Below, piece after piece: positions 31,224 through 38,661 of a DNA stretch of 47,335 bases. The translations under genes and the position numbers were made by a program. Below the pieces are notes generated by a model that saw nothing but the letters and a program-made list of their open reading frames with translations, did no database searches and was not told the DNA's origin. Within the stretch, counting starts at the first letter, position 1. Every line of letters begins with the position of its first letter. This DNA comes from Streptomyces sp. NRRL S-31 (GTDB lineage: Bacteria; Actinomycetota; Actinomycetes; Streptomycetales; Streptomycetaceae), in contig NZ_JOCB01000066.1 in NCBI RefSeq assembly GCF_000718775.1, positions 1 through 47,335 of the forward strand, in the 5' to 3' direction.

Positions 31224-31255
31224 CTGTCCCGGCACCGCGTACGATGCCGGGACAG
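31224..31255. terminator. hairpin between O-methyltransferase and DUF3117 gene
   Basis: CTGTCCCGGCA and TGCCGGGACAG form an 11-bp perfect stem with a 10-nt loop, between two convergent genes. Confidence 0.75.
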
Positions 31256-31280
31256 TCGCAAGGACAGGATCTCTGGGACC

Positions 31281-31448
31281 TCAGACGACGACCTTCTTGA
31301 GGGCGTCGCCGAGCGCCTCGGCCTCATCAGGGGTCAGCTCGACGACGAGTCGACCGCCGCCTTCGAGCGGAACGCGCATGACGATGCCCCGCCCCTCCTT
31401 GGTCACCTCGAGCGGGCCGTCGCCCGTCCGCGGCTTCATGGCCGCCAT
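31281..31448 (-). CDS. DUF3117 protein
   Basis: This 55-residue protein (start MAAMKPRTGDGPLEVTKEGR) is the short DUF3117 family protein conserved across actinobacteria. It has a basic strand-rich front and an acidic helix (TPDEAEALGDALKKVV). ATG 31448 has AAGGGG 7 nt upstream. Function is unknown. A GATAAT -10-like box sits about 110 bp upstream, so the mRNA has a leader of roughly 100 nt. Confidence 0.9.
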   Translation of the reverse strand: MAAMKPRTGDGPLEVTKEGRGIVMRVPLEGGGRLVVELTPDEAEALGDALKKVVV

Positions 31449-31820
31449 GCTCGTTCCCCTTCCTGAAACCAGCTCATCGTCTGCCGACAGCCCACGAGGG
31501 CACCCCGCCATCCGGAACGGACACGCGACACGGCATCGAACACATTGCTTCCCAGCCATTATCCCGCATCGCAGGACCCGAAGACCAACATCAGTCGGCA
31601 TCGCTTGGGCAACGCGCGCGAGCAAAACCACCCAATTCGGGGATCTGCCTGCGATACTTCGCCGCCCCGCGAGGATTCGCCGCCCCGCCGCCACCTGCTT
31701 TTCTTTGACGCAGGTCACACGTCCGGTCCGGTCGGCGGGCGGTGATCTCCGTCATGCTGTCCTCAGACGTGGACGTACCGAGCGGTACGTCACCAGCCGC
31801 GACACCGGAGGGGATACGCC
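31449..31820. other. 372-bp divergent intergenic region
   Basis: No gene is seen here. The region is noticeably less GC-rich than average between 31540 and 31640. On the minus strand GATAAT (31558-31563), with TTGGTC about 19 bp upstream, is a plausible promoter for the DUF3117 gene. On the plus strand a TTGACG near 31696 lacks a matching -10. A perfect palindrome at 31772-31791 lies ahead of the enoyl-CoA hydratase gene. Confidence 0.6.
31772..31791. promoter_or_regulatory. candidate operator GACGTACCG-AG-CGGTACGTC
   Basis: This perfect 9-bp inverted repeat with a 2-bp centre is 29 bp before the enoyl-CoA hydratase start. Its ACCGAGCGGT core resembles operators of TetR-family regulators of acyl-CoA metabolism in actinobacteria. 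No tetR gene is adjacent; the regulator would be elsewhere. Confidence 0.5.
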
Positions 31821-32624
31821 ATGGCCGACACCGTGCTCTACGAGGTGGGCGACGGACTCGCGACGATCACGCTGAACCGCCCCGAGGCGATGAACGCGCT
31901 GGACATCGCGACCAAGGTCGCCCTCCGGGAGGCGGCGGAATCGGCGGCCGGCGACACGGCCGTACGGGCGATCCTGCTGACCGCCGCCGGGGACCGGGCG
32001 TTCTGCGTGGGCCAGGACCTCAAGGAGCACATCGGGCTGCTGGCCCGTGACCGGGAGACCGGGGCCGGGCAGACGATGAGCACGGTCAGGGAGCACTACA
32101 ACCCGATCGTGCGGGCGCTCGCCGGGGCGCCCAAGCCCGTGGTCGCCGCGGTCAACGGCGTCGCGGCCGGGGCCGGGTTCGGCTTCGCGCTCGCCGCGGA
32201 CTACCGGCTGGTCGCCGACACCGCCTCCTTCAACACCTCGTTCGCGGGCGTGGCCCTGACCGCCGACTCCGGCATCTCCTGGACCCTGCCCCGGGTGATC
32301 GGCCCGAGCCGCGCCGCCGACCTGCTGCTGTTCCCGCGCAGCATCAGCGCCCCGGACGCGCTGGAGCTGGGCATCGCCAACCGGCTCGTGCCCGCCGCCG
32401 AGCTGCGCGCCGAGGCCGCGAAGGTGGCGCGGAAGCTGGCCGAGGGGCCGACGGTGGCGTACGCGGCGCTGAAGGAGTCGATGGCGTACGGGCTGACGCA
32501 CTCGCTCGACGAGACGCTGGAGAAGGAGGACGAGCTCCAGACCCGGGCGGGGCGCTCGGAGGACCACGCCATCGCCGTGCGGGCGTTCGTGGAGAAGCGG
32601 AAGCCGGAGTACCTGGGGCGGTGA
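31821..32624 (+). CDS. enoyl-CoA hydratase/isomerase (PaaG-like)
   Basis: This 267-residue crotonase-family enzyme has the CoA-binding NRPEAMNALD (about 15-24) and the oxyanion-hole segment KPVVAAVNGVAAGAGFGFALAADYR (about 105-129). FAGVALTADSG near 142-152 has an Asp where isomerases of the PaaG type have one. It probably acts on an unsaturated or ring-type acyl-CoA in the cytoplasm; the exact reaction is not settled. ATG 31821 follows GGAGGGG by 7 nt. It stands alone, with the palindromic operator just upstream and Tag convergent downstream. Confidence 0.88.
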   Translation: MADTVLYEVGDGLATITLNRPEAMNALDIATKVALREAAESAAGDTAVRAILLTAAGDRAFCVGQDLKEHIGLLARDRETGAGQTMSTVREHYNPIVRALAGAPKPVVAAVNGVAAGAGFGFALAADYRLVADTASFNTSFAGVALTADSGISWTLPRVIGPSRAADLLLFPRSISAPDALELGIANRLVPAAELRAEAAKVARKLAEGPTVAYAALKESMAYGLTHSLDETLEKEDELQTRAGRSEDHAIAVRAFVEKRKPEYLGR

Positions 32625-32708
32625 CGCCCCGCCGGGGCCGCGCCCCCGTGCGGCCCCGCACCCCGCCGCGGCCCCAAGCCCCTCACACGGCTCCCCCGGG
32701 CGGTGCTC

Positions 32709-33296
32709 TCAGGCGGCGCCCCTCGCCACGCAGGTCTCCAGGTGGTCGTCGACCAGGCCGCACGCCTGCATGAGCGCATAGGCGGTCGTCGGGCCGACGA
32801 ACCTCAGCCCCCGCTTCTTCAGCGCCTTCGACAGGGCCGTCGACTCCGGGGTCACGGCGGGGACGTCGGTCAGGGTCCGCGGGACCGGACGGGTGGCCGG
32901 GTCGGGGGCGTGGGACCAGATCAGCTCGTCCAGAGCGCCCTCGGGCCAGTCGGCCAGCAGCCGCGCGTTGGCGAGCGTGGCGTCGATCTTGGCCCGGTTG
33001 CGGATGATGCCGGGGTCGGCCAGCAGGCGGTCGCGGTCGGCTTCGGTGAACGCGGCGACCTTCTCGACGCGGAAGCCGGCGAAGGCCGCGCGGAACCCCG
33101 GGCGGCGGCGCAGGATCGTGATCCAGGACAGGCCCGACTGGAACGCCTCCAGGCTGAGCCGTTCGAACAGGGCGTCGTCGCCGTGGACCGGGCGGCCCCA
33201 CTCCTCGTCGTGGTACGCCACGTAGTCGTCGGTGGACAGGGCCCACGGGCAGCGCAGGGCGCCGTCCGGCCCGGGGACGGCGGCCGTGCTCGTCAT
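32709..33296 (-). CDS. tag: DNA-3-methyladenine glycosylase I
   Basis: This 195-residue base-excision repair enzyme removes 3-methyladenine from DNA. The Tag zinc ligands are visible as Cys16 (RCPW), His29 (YHDEEWG) and the C-terminal His/Cys pair in DDHLETC. LSLEAFQSGLSWITILRRR near 47-65 is the family signature. Its ATG overlaps the stop of the DivIVA-like gene as ATGA (33293-33296), so it is translated as part of a two-gene operon with that gene. Confidence 0.94.
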   Translation of the reverse strand: MTSTAAVPGPDGALRCPWALSTDDYVAYHDEEWGRPVHGDDALFERLSLEAFQSGLSWITILRRRPGFRAAFAGFRVEKVAAFTEADRDRLLADPGIIRNRAKIDATLANARLLADWPEGALDELIWSHAPDPATRPVPRTLTDVPAVTPESTALSKALKKRGLRFVGPTTAYALMQACGLVDDHLETCVARGAA

Positions 33297-33658
33297 CGCC
33301 CGTCCTCCCGGCCCTCGCCCTGGTCCGGCCGGATGTGCCGGTCGTGCGCCGCGGCGGCCCGGGCGCCGGCCAGCGCGGACTCCAGGCCGGTGATGCGGGC
33401 GTCCCGCTCGGCCAGTTCGGCGGCGAGCCGGCCGAGCGCGTCGTCGACGTCGGCCATCCGGTAGCCGCGGGGCGCGACCGGGAAGCGCAGGCTCTCCACG
33501 TCCGCGCTGTCCACCGGGCGGTCCGCGGGCAGCGGGTCCTGGAGCCGCTCGGGCGCCGCCTCGGGCAGCGGGCCGCTCTCCCCGCCGCCGATCACGCCCA
33601 GCGTCACCGCGGCGACCACGACGGCCAGCGCGACGACCAGGAACAGGAACATCATCAT
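33293..33658 (-). CDS. small DivIVA-domain membrane protein
   Basis: The 121-residue protein has one N-terminal membrane segment (MMMFLFLVVALAVVVAAV), an acidic linker and a short DivIVA-type motif (FPVAPRGYRMADVDDALGRL, about 60-79). A coiled-coil start follows (AERDARITGLESALAGA). DivIVA-type proteins bind curved membranes; here the motif is attached to a TM segment. ATG 33658 has GAGG close upstream; longer starts are unlikely because they precede a clean N-terminal TM. It is coupled to tag, an arrangement also found in mycobacteria (Rv1209-tagA, from memory). Confidence 0.85.
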   Translation of the reverse strand: MMMFLFLVVALAVVVAAVTLGVIGGGESGPLPEAAPERLQDPLPADRPVDSADVESLRFPVAPRGYRMADVDDALGRLAAELAERDARITGLESALAGARAAAAHDRHIRPDQGEGREDGR

Positions 33659-33795
33659 CGCCTCAGGGTCCCCACGCTCGTACCGGCCGCCGGGCCGGCA
33701 GCGGAAACTGTCAGGCTCCGATCGTGCCATGCGAGTGGGGCGGTTAGGGTCACAGGCGGCCGCACAGCGGGACGCACTACGAGAGGTCACAGCGG

Positions 33796-34656
33796 ATGCT
33801 CAGGCTGGGCAGGCGGGAATTCGGGCCGCGGGAACCGGTGATCATGGCGATCGTCAACCGGACGCCGGACTCCTTCTACGACCAAGGAGCCACCTTCCGC
33901 GACGAGCCGGCCCTGGACCGGGTGGCGCGGGCGGTGGCCGAGGGCGCCGCGATCATCGACATCGGCGGGGTCAAGGCGGGTCCCGGCGAGGAGGTCACGG
34001 CGCGGGAGGAGGCACGCCGGACGGTCGGCTTCGTCGCGGAGGTACGGCGCCGCTTCCCCGATGTGATCATCAGCGTGGACACCTGGCGGGCCGAGGTCGG
34101 CGAGGCCGTCTGCGAGGCGGGCGCGGACCTGCTGAACGACGCGTGGGGCGGGGTCGACCCGGGGCTCGCTGAGGTCGCGGCACGCCATGGGGTCGGTCTG
34201 GTGTGCACGCACGCGGGCGGGGCGCAGCCGCGGACCCGTCCGCACCGGGTGACGTACGACGACGTGATGGCCGACATCCTGGACGTGACCGTGGGGCTGG
34301 CCGAGCGGGCGGTCGCGCTCGGTGTGCCGCGGGAGTCGGTGCTGATCGACCCGGGGCACGACTTCGGGAAGAACACGCGGCACAGCCTGGAGGCGACGCG
34401 GCGGCTGGACGAGATGGTCGCCACGGGGTGGCCGGTGCTGGTGTCGCTGTCCAACAAGGACTTCGTGGGCGAGACGCTGGACCGGCCGGTGAAGGAGCGG
34501 CTGATCGGCACGCTGGCGACGACCGCGGTCTCCGCGTGGCTCGGGGCGCAGGTGTACCGGGTGCACGAGGTGGCGGAGACCCGTCAGGTGCTGGAGATGG
34601 TGGCGTCCATCGCGGGGCACCGGGCACCCGCGGTGGCCCGCCGGGGCCTGGCCTGA
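33796..34656 (+). CDS. folP2: dihydropteroate synthase-like protein (FolP2 type)
   Basis: This 286-residue TIM-barrel protein belongs to the dihydropteroate synthase family. The loop-1 motif is altered (MAIVNRTPDSFYD instead of the usual NVTPDSFSDGG) and loop 2 reads IDIGGVKAGPG rather than the canonical IDIGGESTRPG that positions p-aminobenzoate. The later SLSNKDFVGE and YRVHEVAET segments replace the SRKSFIG-type and RVHDV motifs. These changes match the FolP2 paralogue that lacks normal DHPS activity in M. tuberculosis. ATG 33796 has GAGAGG 9 nt upstream. It is divergent from the DivIVA/tag pair. Confidence 0.88.
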   Translation: MLRLGRREFGPREPVIMAIVNRTPDSFYDQGATFRDEPALDRVARAVAEGAAIIDIGGVKAGPGEEVTAREEARRTVGFVAEVRRRFPDVIISVDTWRAEVGEAVCEAGADLLNDAWGGVDPGLAEVAARHGVGLVCTHAGGAQPRTRPHRVTYDDVMADILDVTVGLAERAVALGVPRESVLIDPGHDFGKNTRHSLEATRRLDEMVATGWPVLVSLSNKDFVGETLDRPVKERLIGTLATTAVSAWLGAQVYRVHEVAETRQVLEMVASIAGHRAPAVARRGLA

Positions 34657-34776
34657 CCCACCGGGGCACCATCCGCCCCCGCCGCCCTCGCCGGCCCCTG
34701 CCCGCCCCGGGCCGGGACCGGCGGGAACCGGCGAGGACCGGCCAGGCACCTGCGCGGACCGGTAGCCCGACGGAAC

Positions 34777-35535
34777 CTAGCGGCCCGCCTCCTTGGAGAC
34801 CAGGGCCACCGCCTCCTGCACGTCGTCCGTGACGTGGAACAGGAGCAGGTCCTTCTCCGCCGCCTTGCCCTGGGCGACCACCGTGCTGCGGAGCCAGTCC
34901 ACCAGGCCGCCCCAGTACTCGCTGCCGAACAGCACGATCGGGAAGCGAGTGACCTTCTGGGTCTGGACCAGGGTCAGGGCCTCGAAGAGTTCGTCGAGGG
35001 TGCCGAGGCCGCCGGGGAGGACCACGAAACCCTGCGCGTACTTCACGAACATCATCTTGCGGACGAAGAAGTACCGGAAGTTCAGGCCGATGTCGACGTA
35101 GGGGTTGAGCCCCTGCTCGAAGGGGAGCTCGATGCCGAGGCCGACCGAGACGCCGCCCGCCTCGCACGCCCCCTTGTTGGCCGCCTCCATGGCACCCGGG
35201 CCGCCGCCCGTGATGACCGCCCAGCCGGCCTCCACCAGTCCCCGGCCGAGCCGCACGCCCGCGTCGTACTCGGGCGAGTCCACCGGCGTCCGCGCCGAGC
35301 CGAACACGCTGATGGCGGGCGGGAGTTCGGCGAGCGTGCCGAAACCCTCGATGAACTCGGACTGGATGCGCAGCACCCGCCAGGGGTCGGTGTGCACCCA
35401 GTCGGTGGGGGCGCGCTCGTCCAGCAGCCGCTGGTCGGTGGTGCTGGCGGTGACCTGGCCGCGCCGCCGGAGGACCGGTCCGAGCCGCTGCTCGTCCGGC
35501 GGCTGCTTCTTCCCCTCGGGGTTCCCGGTAGCCAT
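34777..35535 (-). CDS. LOG-family (TIGR00730) protein
   Basis: This 252-residue Rossmann-type protein carries the lysine-decarboxylase-like/LOG motifs ITGGGPGAMEAANKGA (about 103-118) and PGGLGTLDELFE (about 175-186). LOG enzymes release free cytokinin-type bases by cleaving the ribose phosphate from a nucleotide. The physiological role in actinobacteria is unclear. The first 35 residues are extra and charged. ATG 35535 follows GGAGGGAG by about 6 nt. It lies between folP2 (convergent) and dapE (same strand, 113 bp away). Confidence 0.9.
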   Translation of the reverse strand: MATGNPEGKKQPPDEQRLGPVLRRRGQVTASTTDQRLLDERAPTDWVHTDPWRVLRIQSEFIEGFGTLAELPPAISVFGSARTPVDSPEYDAGVRLGRGLVEAGWAVITGGGPGAMEAANKGACEAGGVSVGLGIELPFEQGLNPYVDIGLNFRYFFVRKMMFVKYAQGFVVLPGGLGTLDELFEALTLVQTQKVTRFPIVLFGSEYWGGLVDWLRSTVVAQGKAAEKDLLLFHVTDDVQEAVALVSKEAGR

Positions 35536-35648
35536 GTGCGCTCCCTCCGCTCGCCGGTAGTTCGGTCTCAGCCTAGGGCCGGCCGGGTCGCGGAGCGGGG
35601 ACCCGCGCGTGTCCGCCGCGCGTGCGTCCCGCGGGCCCGGCCGGCCGC

Positions 35649-36728
35649 TTACGCGGTGAGCCAGTTCCGCAGGCGCTCCTCGCCCGCCAGGATCTTCGCG
35701 GTCTCCACGCGCTCGTCGCGCTTGTGGGCCAAGTGCGGGTTGCCGGGGCCGTAGTTGACCGCGGGGACACCGAGCGCGGAGAAGCGGGACACGTCGGTCC
35801 AGCCGTACTTCGGCCGCGGGGTGCCGCCCACCGCCTCGATGAAGGCCGCGGCGGCCGGGTGGGAGAGGCCGGGCAGCGCGCCGCCGCTGTGGTCGTCGAT
35901 CACGAACTCCGCCACGCCGCAGTCCGCGAACACCTCGCGGACGTGCGCGACCGCCTCCTCCTCGGTGCGGTCGGGGGCGTACCGGAAGTTGACCGTCACC
36001 ACGCACTCGTCGGGGATGACGTTGCCGGCCACGCCGCCGCCGACGGCCACCGCGTTCAGGCCCTCGCGGTACTCCAGGCCGTCGATGACCGGCCGGCGCG
36101 CCTCGTAGGAGGCCAGCCGGGCCAGTATCGGCGCCGCCGCGTGGATGGCGTTGGAGCCCATCCAGCCGCGCGCCGAGTGGGCCCGCTCGCCCTCCGTCCT
36201 CAGCAGCATCCGCAGCGTGCCCTGGCAGCCGCCCTCGACCTCGCCGTCGGAGGGCTCCAGCAGGATGGCGAAGTCGCCCTCCAGCCACTCCGGGTGGGCC
36301 TCGGCGATGTGCCGCAGCCCGTTGCGCTCCGCCTCGACCTCCTCGTTGTCGTAGAAGACGAAGGTCAGGTCGCGGTTGGGGGCGGGGACCGTGGCGGCGA
36401 TGCGCAGCTGCACCGCCACGCCCGACTTCATGTCACAGGTGCCGCAGCCCCACAGCACGCCGTCCTCGTCGAGCCGGGAGGGGACGTTGTCCGCGATCGG
36501 GACGGTGTCGATGTGGCCGGCCAGGATGACCCGCTCGGCGCGGCCCAGGTCCGTACGGGCGATCACGTTGTTGCCGTACCGCTCCACGGTCAGGTGCGGC
36601 AGGGCGCGCAGGGCGGTCTCGATCGCGTCCGCGAGCGGCTTCTCGGTGCCGCTCACGGACGGGAAGTCCACGAGCCGCGCGGTGAGCGTGGCGGCGTCCA
36701 GCGTGAGGTCAAGCGAGGTGTCGGCCAT
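35649..36728 (-). CDS. dapE: succinyl-diaminopimelate desuccinylase
   Basis: This 359-residue M20-family amidohydrolase cleaves N-succinyl-L,L-diaminopimelate to L,L-diaminopimelate, needed for lysine and peptidoglycan. Metal-site motifs LAGHIDTVP (His near 76), GTCDMKSG (Asp near 103) and YDNEEVEAE (paired Glu near 135) are present. ATG 36728 has TAGGGT ending 7 nt upstream and no ribosome site, so it is probably leaderless. The partner aminotransferase DapC lies 3 kb away on the same strand; DapD is not in the window. Confidence 0.94.
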   Translation of the reverse strand: MADTSLDLTLDAATLTARLVDFPSVSGTEKPLADAIETALRALPHLTVERYGNNVIARTDLGRAERVILAGHIDTVPIADNVPSRLDEDGVLWGCGTCDMKSGVAVQLRIAATVPAPNRDLTFVFYDNEEVEAERNGLRHIAEAHPEWLEGDFAILLEPSDGEVEGGCQGTLRMLLRTEGERAHSARGWMGSNAIHAAAPILARLASYEARRPVIDGLEYREGLNAVAVGGGVAGNVIPDECVVTVNFRYAPDRTEEEAVAHVREVFADCGVAEFVIDDHSGGALPGLSHPAAAAFIEAVGGTPRPKYGWTDVSRFSALGVPAVNYGPGNPHLAHKRDERVETAKILAGEERLRNWLTA

Positions 36729-36735
36729 GCCACCG

Positions 36736-36741
36736 ACCCTA
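36736..36741 (-). promoter_or_regulatory. candidate -10 box for leaderless dapE mRNA
   Basis: TAGGGT on the minus strand ends 7 nt before ATG 36728, without a Shine-Dalgarno sequence. Confidence 0.45.
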
Positions 36742-36811
36742 GCGCGCCGCGCGCGGGGGGCGGCCCGGACCTGCGGCGCGGTCCGCCGCCGGGGGTCCGG
36801 CGGGGCTCCAG

Positions 36812-36817
36812 TACCTT
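36812..36817 (+). promoter_or_regulatory. candidate -10 box for leaderless mRNA
   Basis: TACCTT ends 6 nt before GTG 36824, and no ribosome site is present. Confidence 0.45.
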
Positions 36818-36823
36818 GTACGC

Positions 36824-37816
36824 GTGCCAGAGCCGTCCCCTTCCCGTACCCGGCGACGCGGTCGCCTCTTCCGTTACGCCGCGGCCCTGTTGGTGCTGTG
36901 CGGTGTCGCCGCCTACCTCGTGGTGCAGTACGTCACCGGAGGCGGCGGAGCGCACGGCTGCCAGGTGGTGTCGGCCTCCGGCGACGGGGCCTCGTACGAT
37001 TTCACGCCCGAGCAGGCGGCGAACGCGGCCACCATCGCCGCCGTCGGCACCGGGCGCGGGATGCCCGAGCGGGCCGTGACGATCGCGCTCGCCACCGCCC
37101 TCCAGGAGTCGGAGCTGCGCAACATCGAGCACGGCGACCGGGACTCGCTGGGCCTGTTCCAGCAGCGGCCCTCGCAGGGCTGGGGCACCGCGCGGCAGAT
37201 CATGGACCCGGCGTACGCGGCGGGCATCTTCTACGCGCACCTGGCGAAGGTGCCGGACTACTCGGGCCTGCCGCTGACGGTGGCCGCGCAGCGGGTGCAG
37301 CGCAGCGGCTACCCGGAGGCGTACGCCAAGCACGAGCCGGACGCCACGCTGCTGGCGGCGGCCCTGACCGGCCGGGCGGCGGCCACGCTGACCTGCGACG
37401 GGCGTCCGCAGCGCACGGCGTCGGCGACCGGCCCGGCCGCGGTGCGGGCCGCGCTGGTGCGGGACTTCGGGCGGGACGCGCTCCAGGAGACCGGCGCCGT
37501 GGTGGGCGGTACGCCCGTGCCGTCGCCGTCCCCCTCTCCGAGCGTGACCGCGACCGCGCGCGGGCGGACGGTGACCGTGCCGGTGACCGGGGGCGCGGGG
37601 TCGGACGCGACCGGGCGCGACGAGCGGACGCGGGGCTGGCAGCTGGCCCAGTGGGCGGTCGCCAACTCCTCGGCCCTGCACATCGAGCGGGTGTCGTACG
37701 CGGGGCGGGAGTGGACCGTGGGCAGCGACAGCGACGAGTGGCGGCCGGCCGGCCCGGCGGGGGCCGGCGGGGCGGAGTCGTCCGTGGGCGCGGTGCGGAT
37801 CGTGGCCGGACAGTAG
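36824..37816 (+). CDS. membrane-anchored exported protein with lysozyme-like segment
   Basis: This 330-residue protein has a basic N-terminus, one membrane segment (about 17-40) and an extracytoplasmic domain. The domain contains [35 protein letters not shown] (about 88-122), the pattern seen in actinobacterial cell-wall hydrolase-type proteins, with a candidate catalytic Glu in LQESEL. A Pro/Ser/Thr linker and a second C-terminal domain follow (about 260-330). Homologues are often mislabelled heavy-metal transporters; nothing here supports that. GTG 36824 has TACCTT 6 nt upstream (leaderless). It is divergent from dapE. Confidence 0.8.
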   Translation: MPEPSPSRTRRRGRLFRYAAALLVLCGVAAYLVVQYVTGGGGAHGCQVVSASGDGASYDFTPEQAANAATIAAVGTGRGMPERAVTIALATALQESELRNIEHGDRDSLGLFQQRPSQGWGTARQIMDPAYAAGIFYAHLAKVPDYSGLPLTVAAQRVQRSGYPEAYAKHEPDATLLAAALTGRAAATLTCDGRPQRTASATGPAAVRAALVRDFGRDALQETGAVVGGTPVPSPSPSPSVTATARGRTVTVPVTGGAGSDATGRDERTRGWQLAQWAVANSSALHIERVSYAGREWTVGSDSDEWRPAGPAGAGGAESSVGAVRIVAGQ

Positions 37817-37946
37817 TACGGCGGATCACTCCGGCGGGTTGTCCGCCGCCCGGCGGCCGGGCCGGGCGGGTGAGCGGCGGACCGGGCGGGGAATCCCTTG
37901 TGCGTCAAGGGCCGTAAGGATTCTGCGCGCCGCCGGACAGATGTTC

Positions 37947-37975
37947 TTTGCCCGTTTTTATCCACACCTGATAAT
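37947..37975 (+). promoter_or_regulatory. candidate promoter of secreted Ala/Gly-rich protein
   Basis: TTTGCC (37947-37952) and GATAAT (37970-37975) are 17 bp apart in an AT-rich island. The spacer contains TTATCCACA, identical to a DnaA-box consensus, and GATAA/TTATC arms flank 37970-37988. A start near 37982 gives a leader of about 120 nt. Confidence 0.5.
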
Positions 37976-38100
37976 GCGATGCGTTATCCATTCTTTACCT
38001 GGGGCGTCCGCAACCTTCGCGGGCTTCGAGCGGTAGTCACGGCGTCCGAGCCGGACACGGACTCGGGCACACACCGTTCTCTCCCGTCGAATGGAGCATC

Positions 38101-38553
38101 ATGTCCCTCCCCCTGACCCGCCGGATCGCCCGTGCCGCGCTGCTCGTCGCAGCGGGAGCGGCTGCCGGGGTCGGTGCGGCCGGCTCCGCCGGTGCGGCCA
38201 CGAACCTGCCGGCGTCCACCCCGGACCTGGGCGGTCTGACCGCGCTGGACGGGGCGCACGTCGGCAACACCGCCGACGGTGCCGCGCGGAACGTCACCTC
38301 GCTCGCGGGCACCGCGGGCGGCAAGGCGGTCCGGCAGGCGGTGCCGGCCGCGGGCCGGACCGGCGGCGCCGCCGTGAAGAAGGCGGCGCCCGTGGCGCAG
38401 AAGGCCGCCGGGGAGGCGGCCGGGACCGCGGGCGGTCTCCTCGGGGACGCCGCCTCGGGCGCCACCAAGGGCGGACTGCCGACCGACTCGCTCACCAAGG
38501 GCGGCCTGCCGACGTCCTCGCTGCCCACCAAGGGCCTGCCGCTCGGCGGCTGA
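38101..38553 (+). CDS. secreted Ala/Gly-rich protein
   Basis: This 150-residue protein has a clear signal peptide (MSLPLTRRIARAALLVAAGAAAGVGAAGSAGA, cleavage near 33). The mature low-complexity chain has a Lys/Ala/Gly stretch (AAVKKAAPVAQKAAG) and a C-terminal KGGLPT/KGLPLGG repeat. Homologues are sometimes called ATP-binding protein, but no nucleotide motif is present. ATG 38101 follows GGAG by 4 nt. The function is unknown; a surface or cell-wall role is a guess from the composition. A 48-bp palindrome follows. Confidence 0.8.
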   Translation: MSLPLTRRIARAALLVAAGAAAGVGAAGSAGAATNLPASTPDLGGLTALDGAHVGNTADGAARNVTSLAGTAGGKAVRQAVPAAGRTGGAAVKKAAPVAQKAAGEAAGTAGGLLGDAASGATKGGLPTDSLTKGGLPTSSLPTKGLPLGG

Positions 38554-38564
38554 GACCCGGCTCG

Positions 38565-38612
38565 CGAAGGCCGACGGGGTTCAGGGACGTCCCTGAACCC
38601 CGTCGGCCTTCG
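38565..38612. terminator. 48-bp perfect palindrome between convergent genes
   Basis: CGAAGGCCGACGGGGTTCAG plus GGAC is followed directly by its exact complement, giving 24-bp arms with no loop in DNA. It lies between the stop at 38553 (plus) and the dapC stop at 38662 (minus) and probably terminates both. Confidence 0.85.
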
Positions 38613-38661
38613 TCCGTGCGCCCCTGGCCGCGCCGAAGCGCCCGGGTCCGCTCCGTCGCGG

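Noticed and set aside
37958..37966. Replication origin signal from the TTATCCACA box
   Set aside because: There is one exact box and one weak neighbour, with no dnaA or dnaN nearby; a Streptomyces origin has many boxes.
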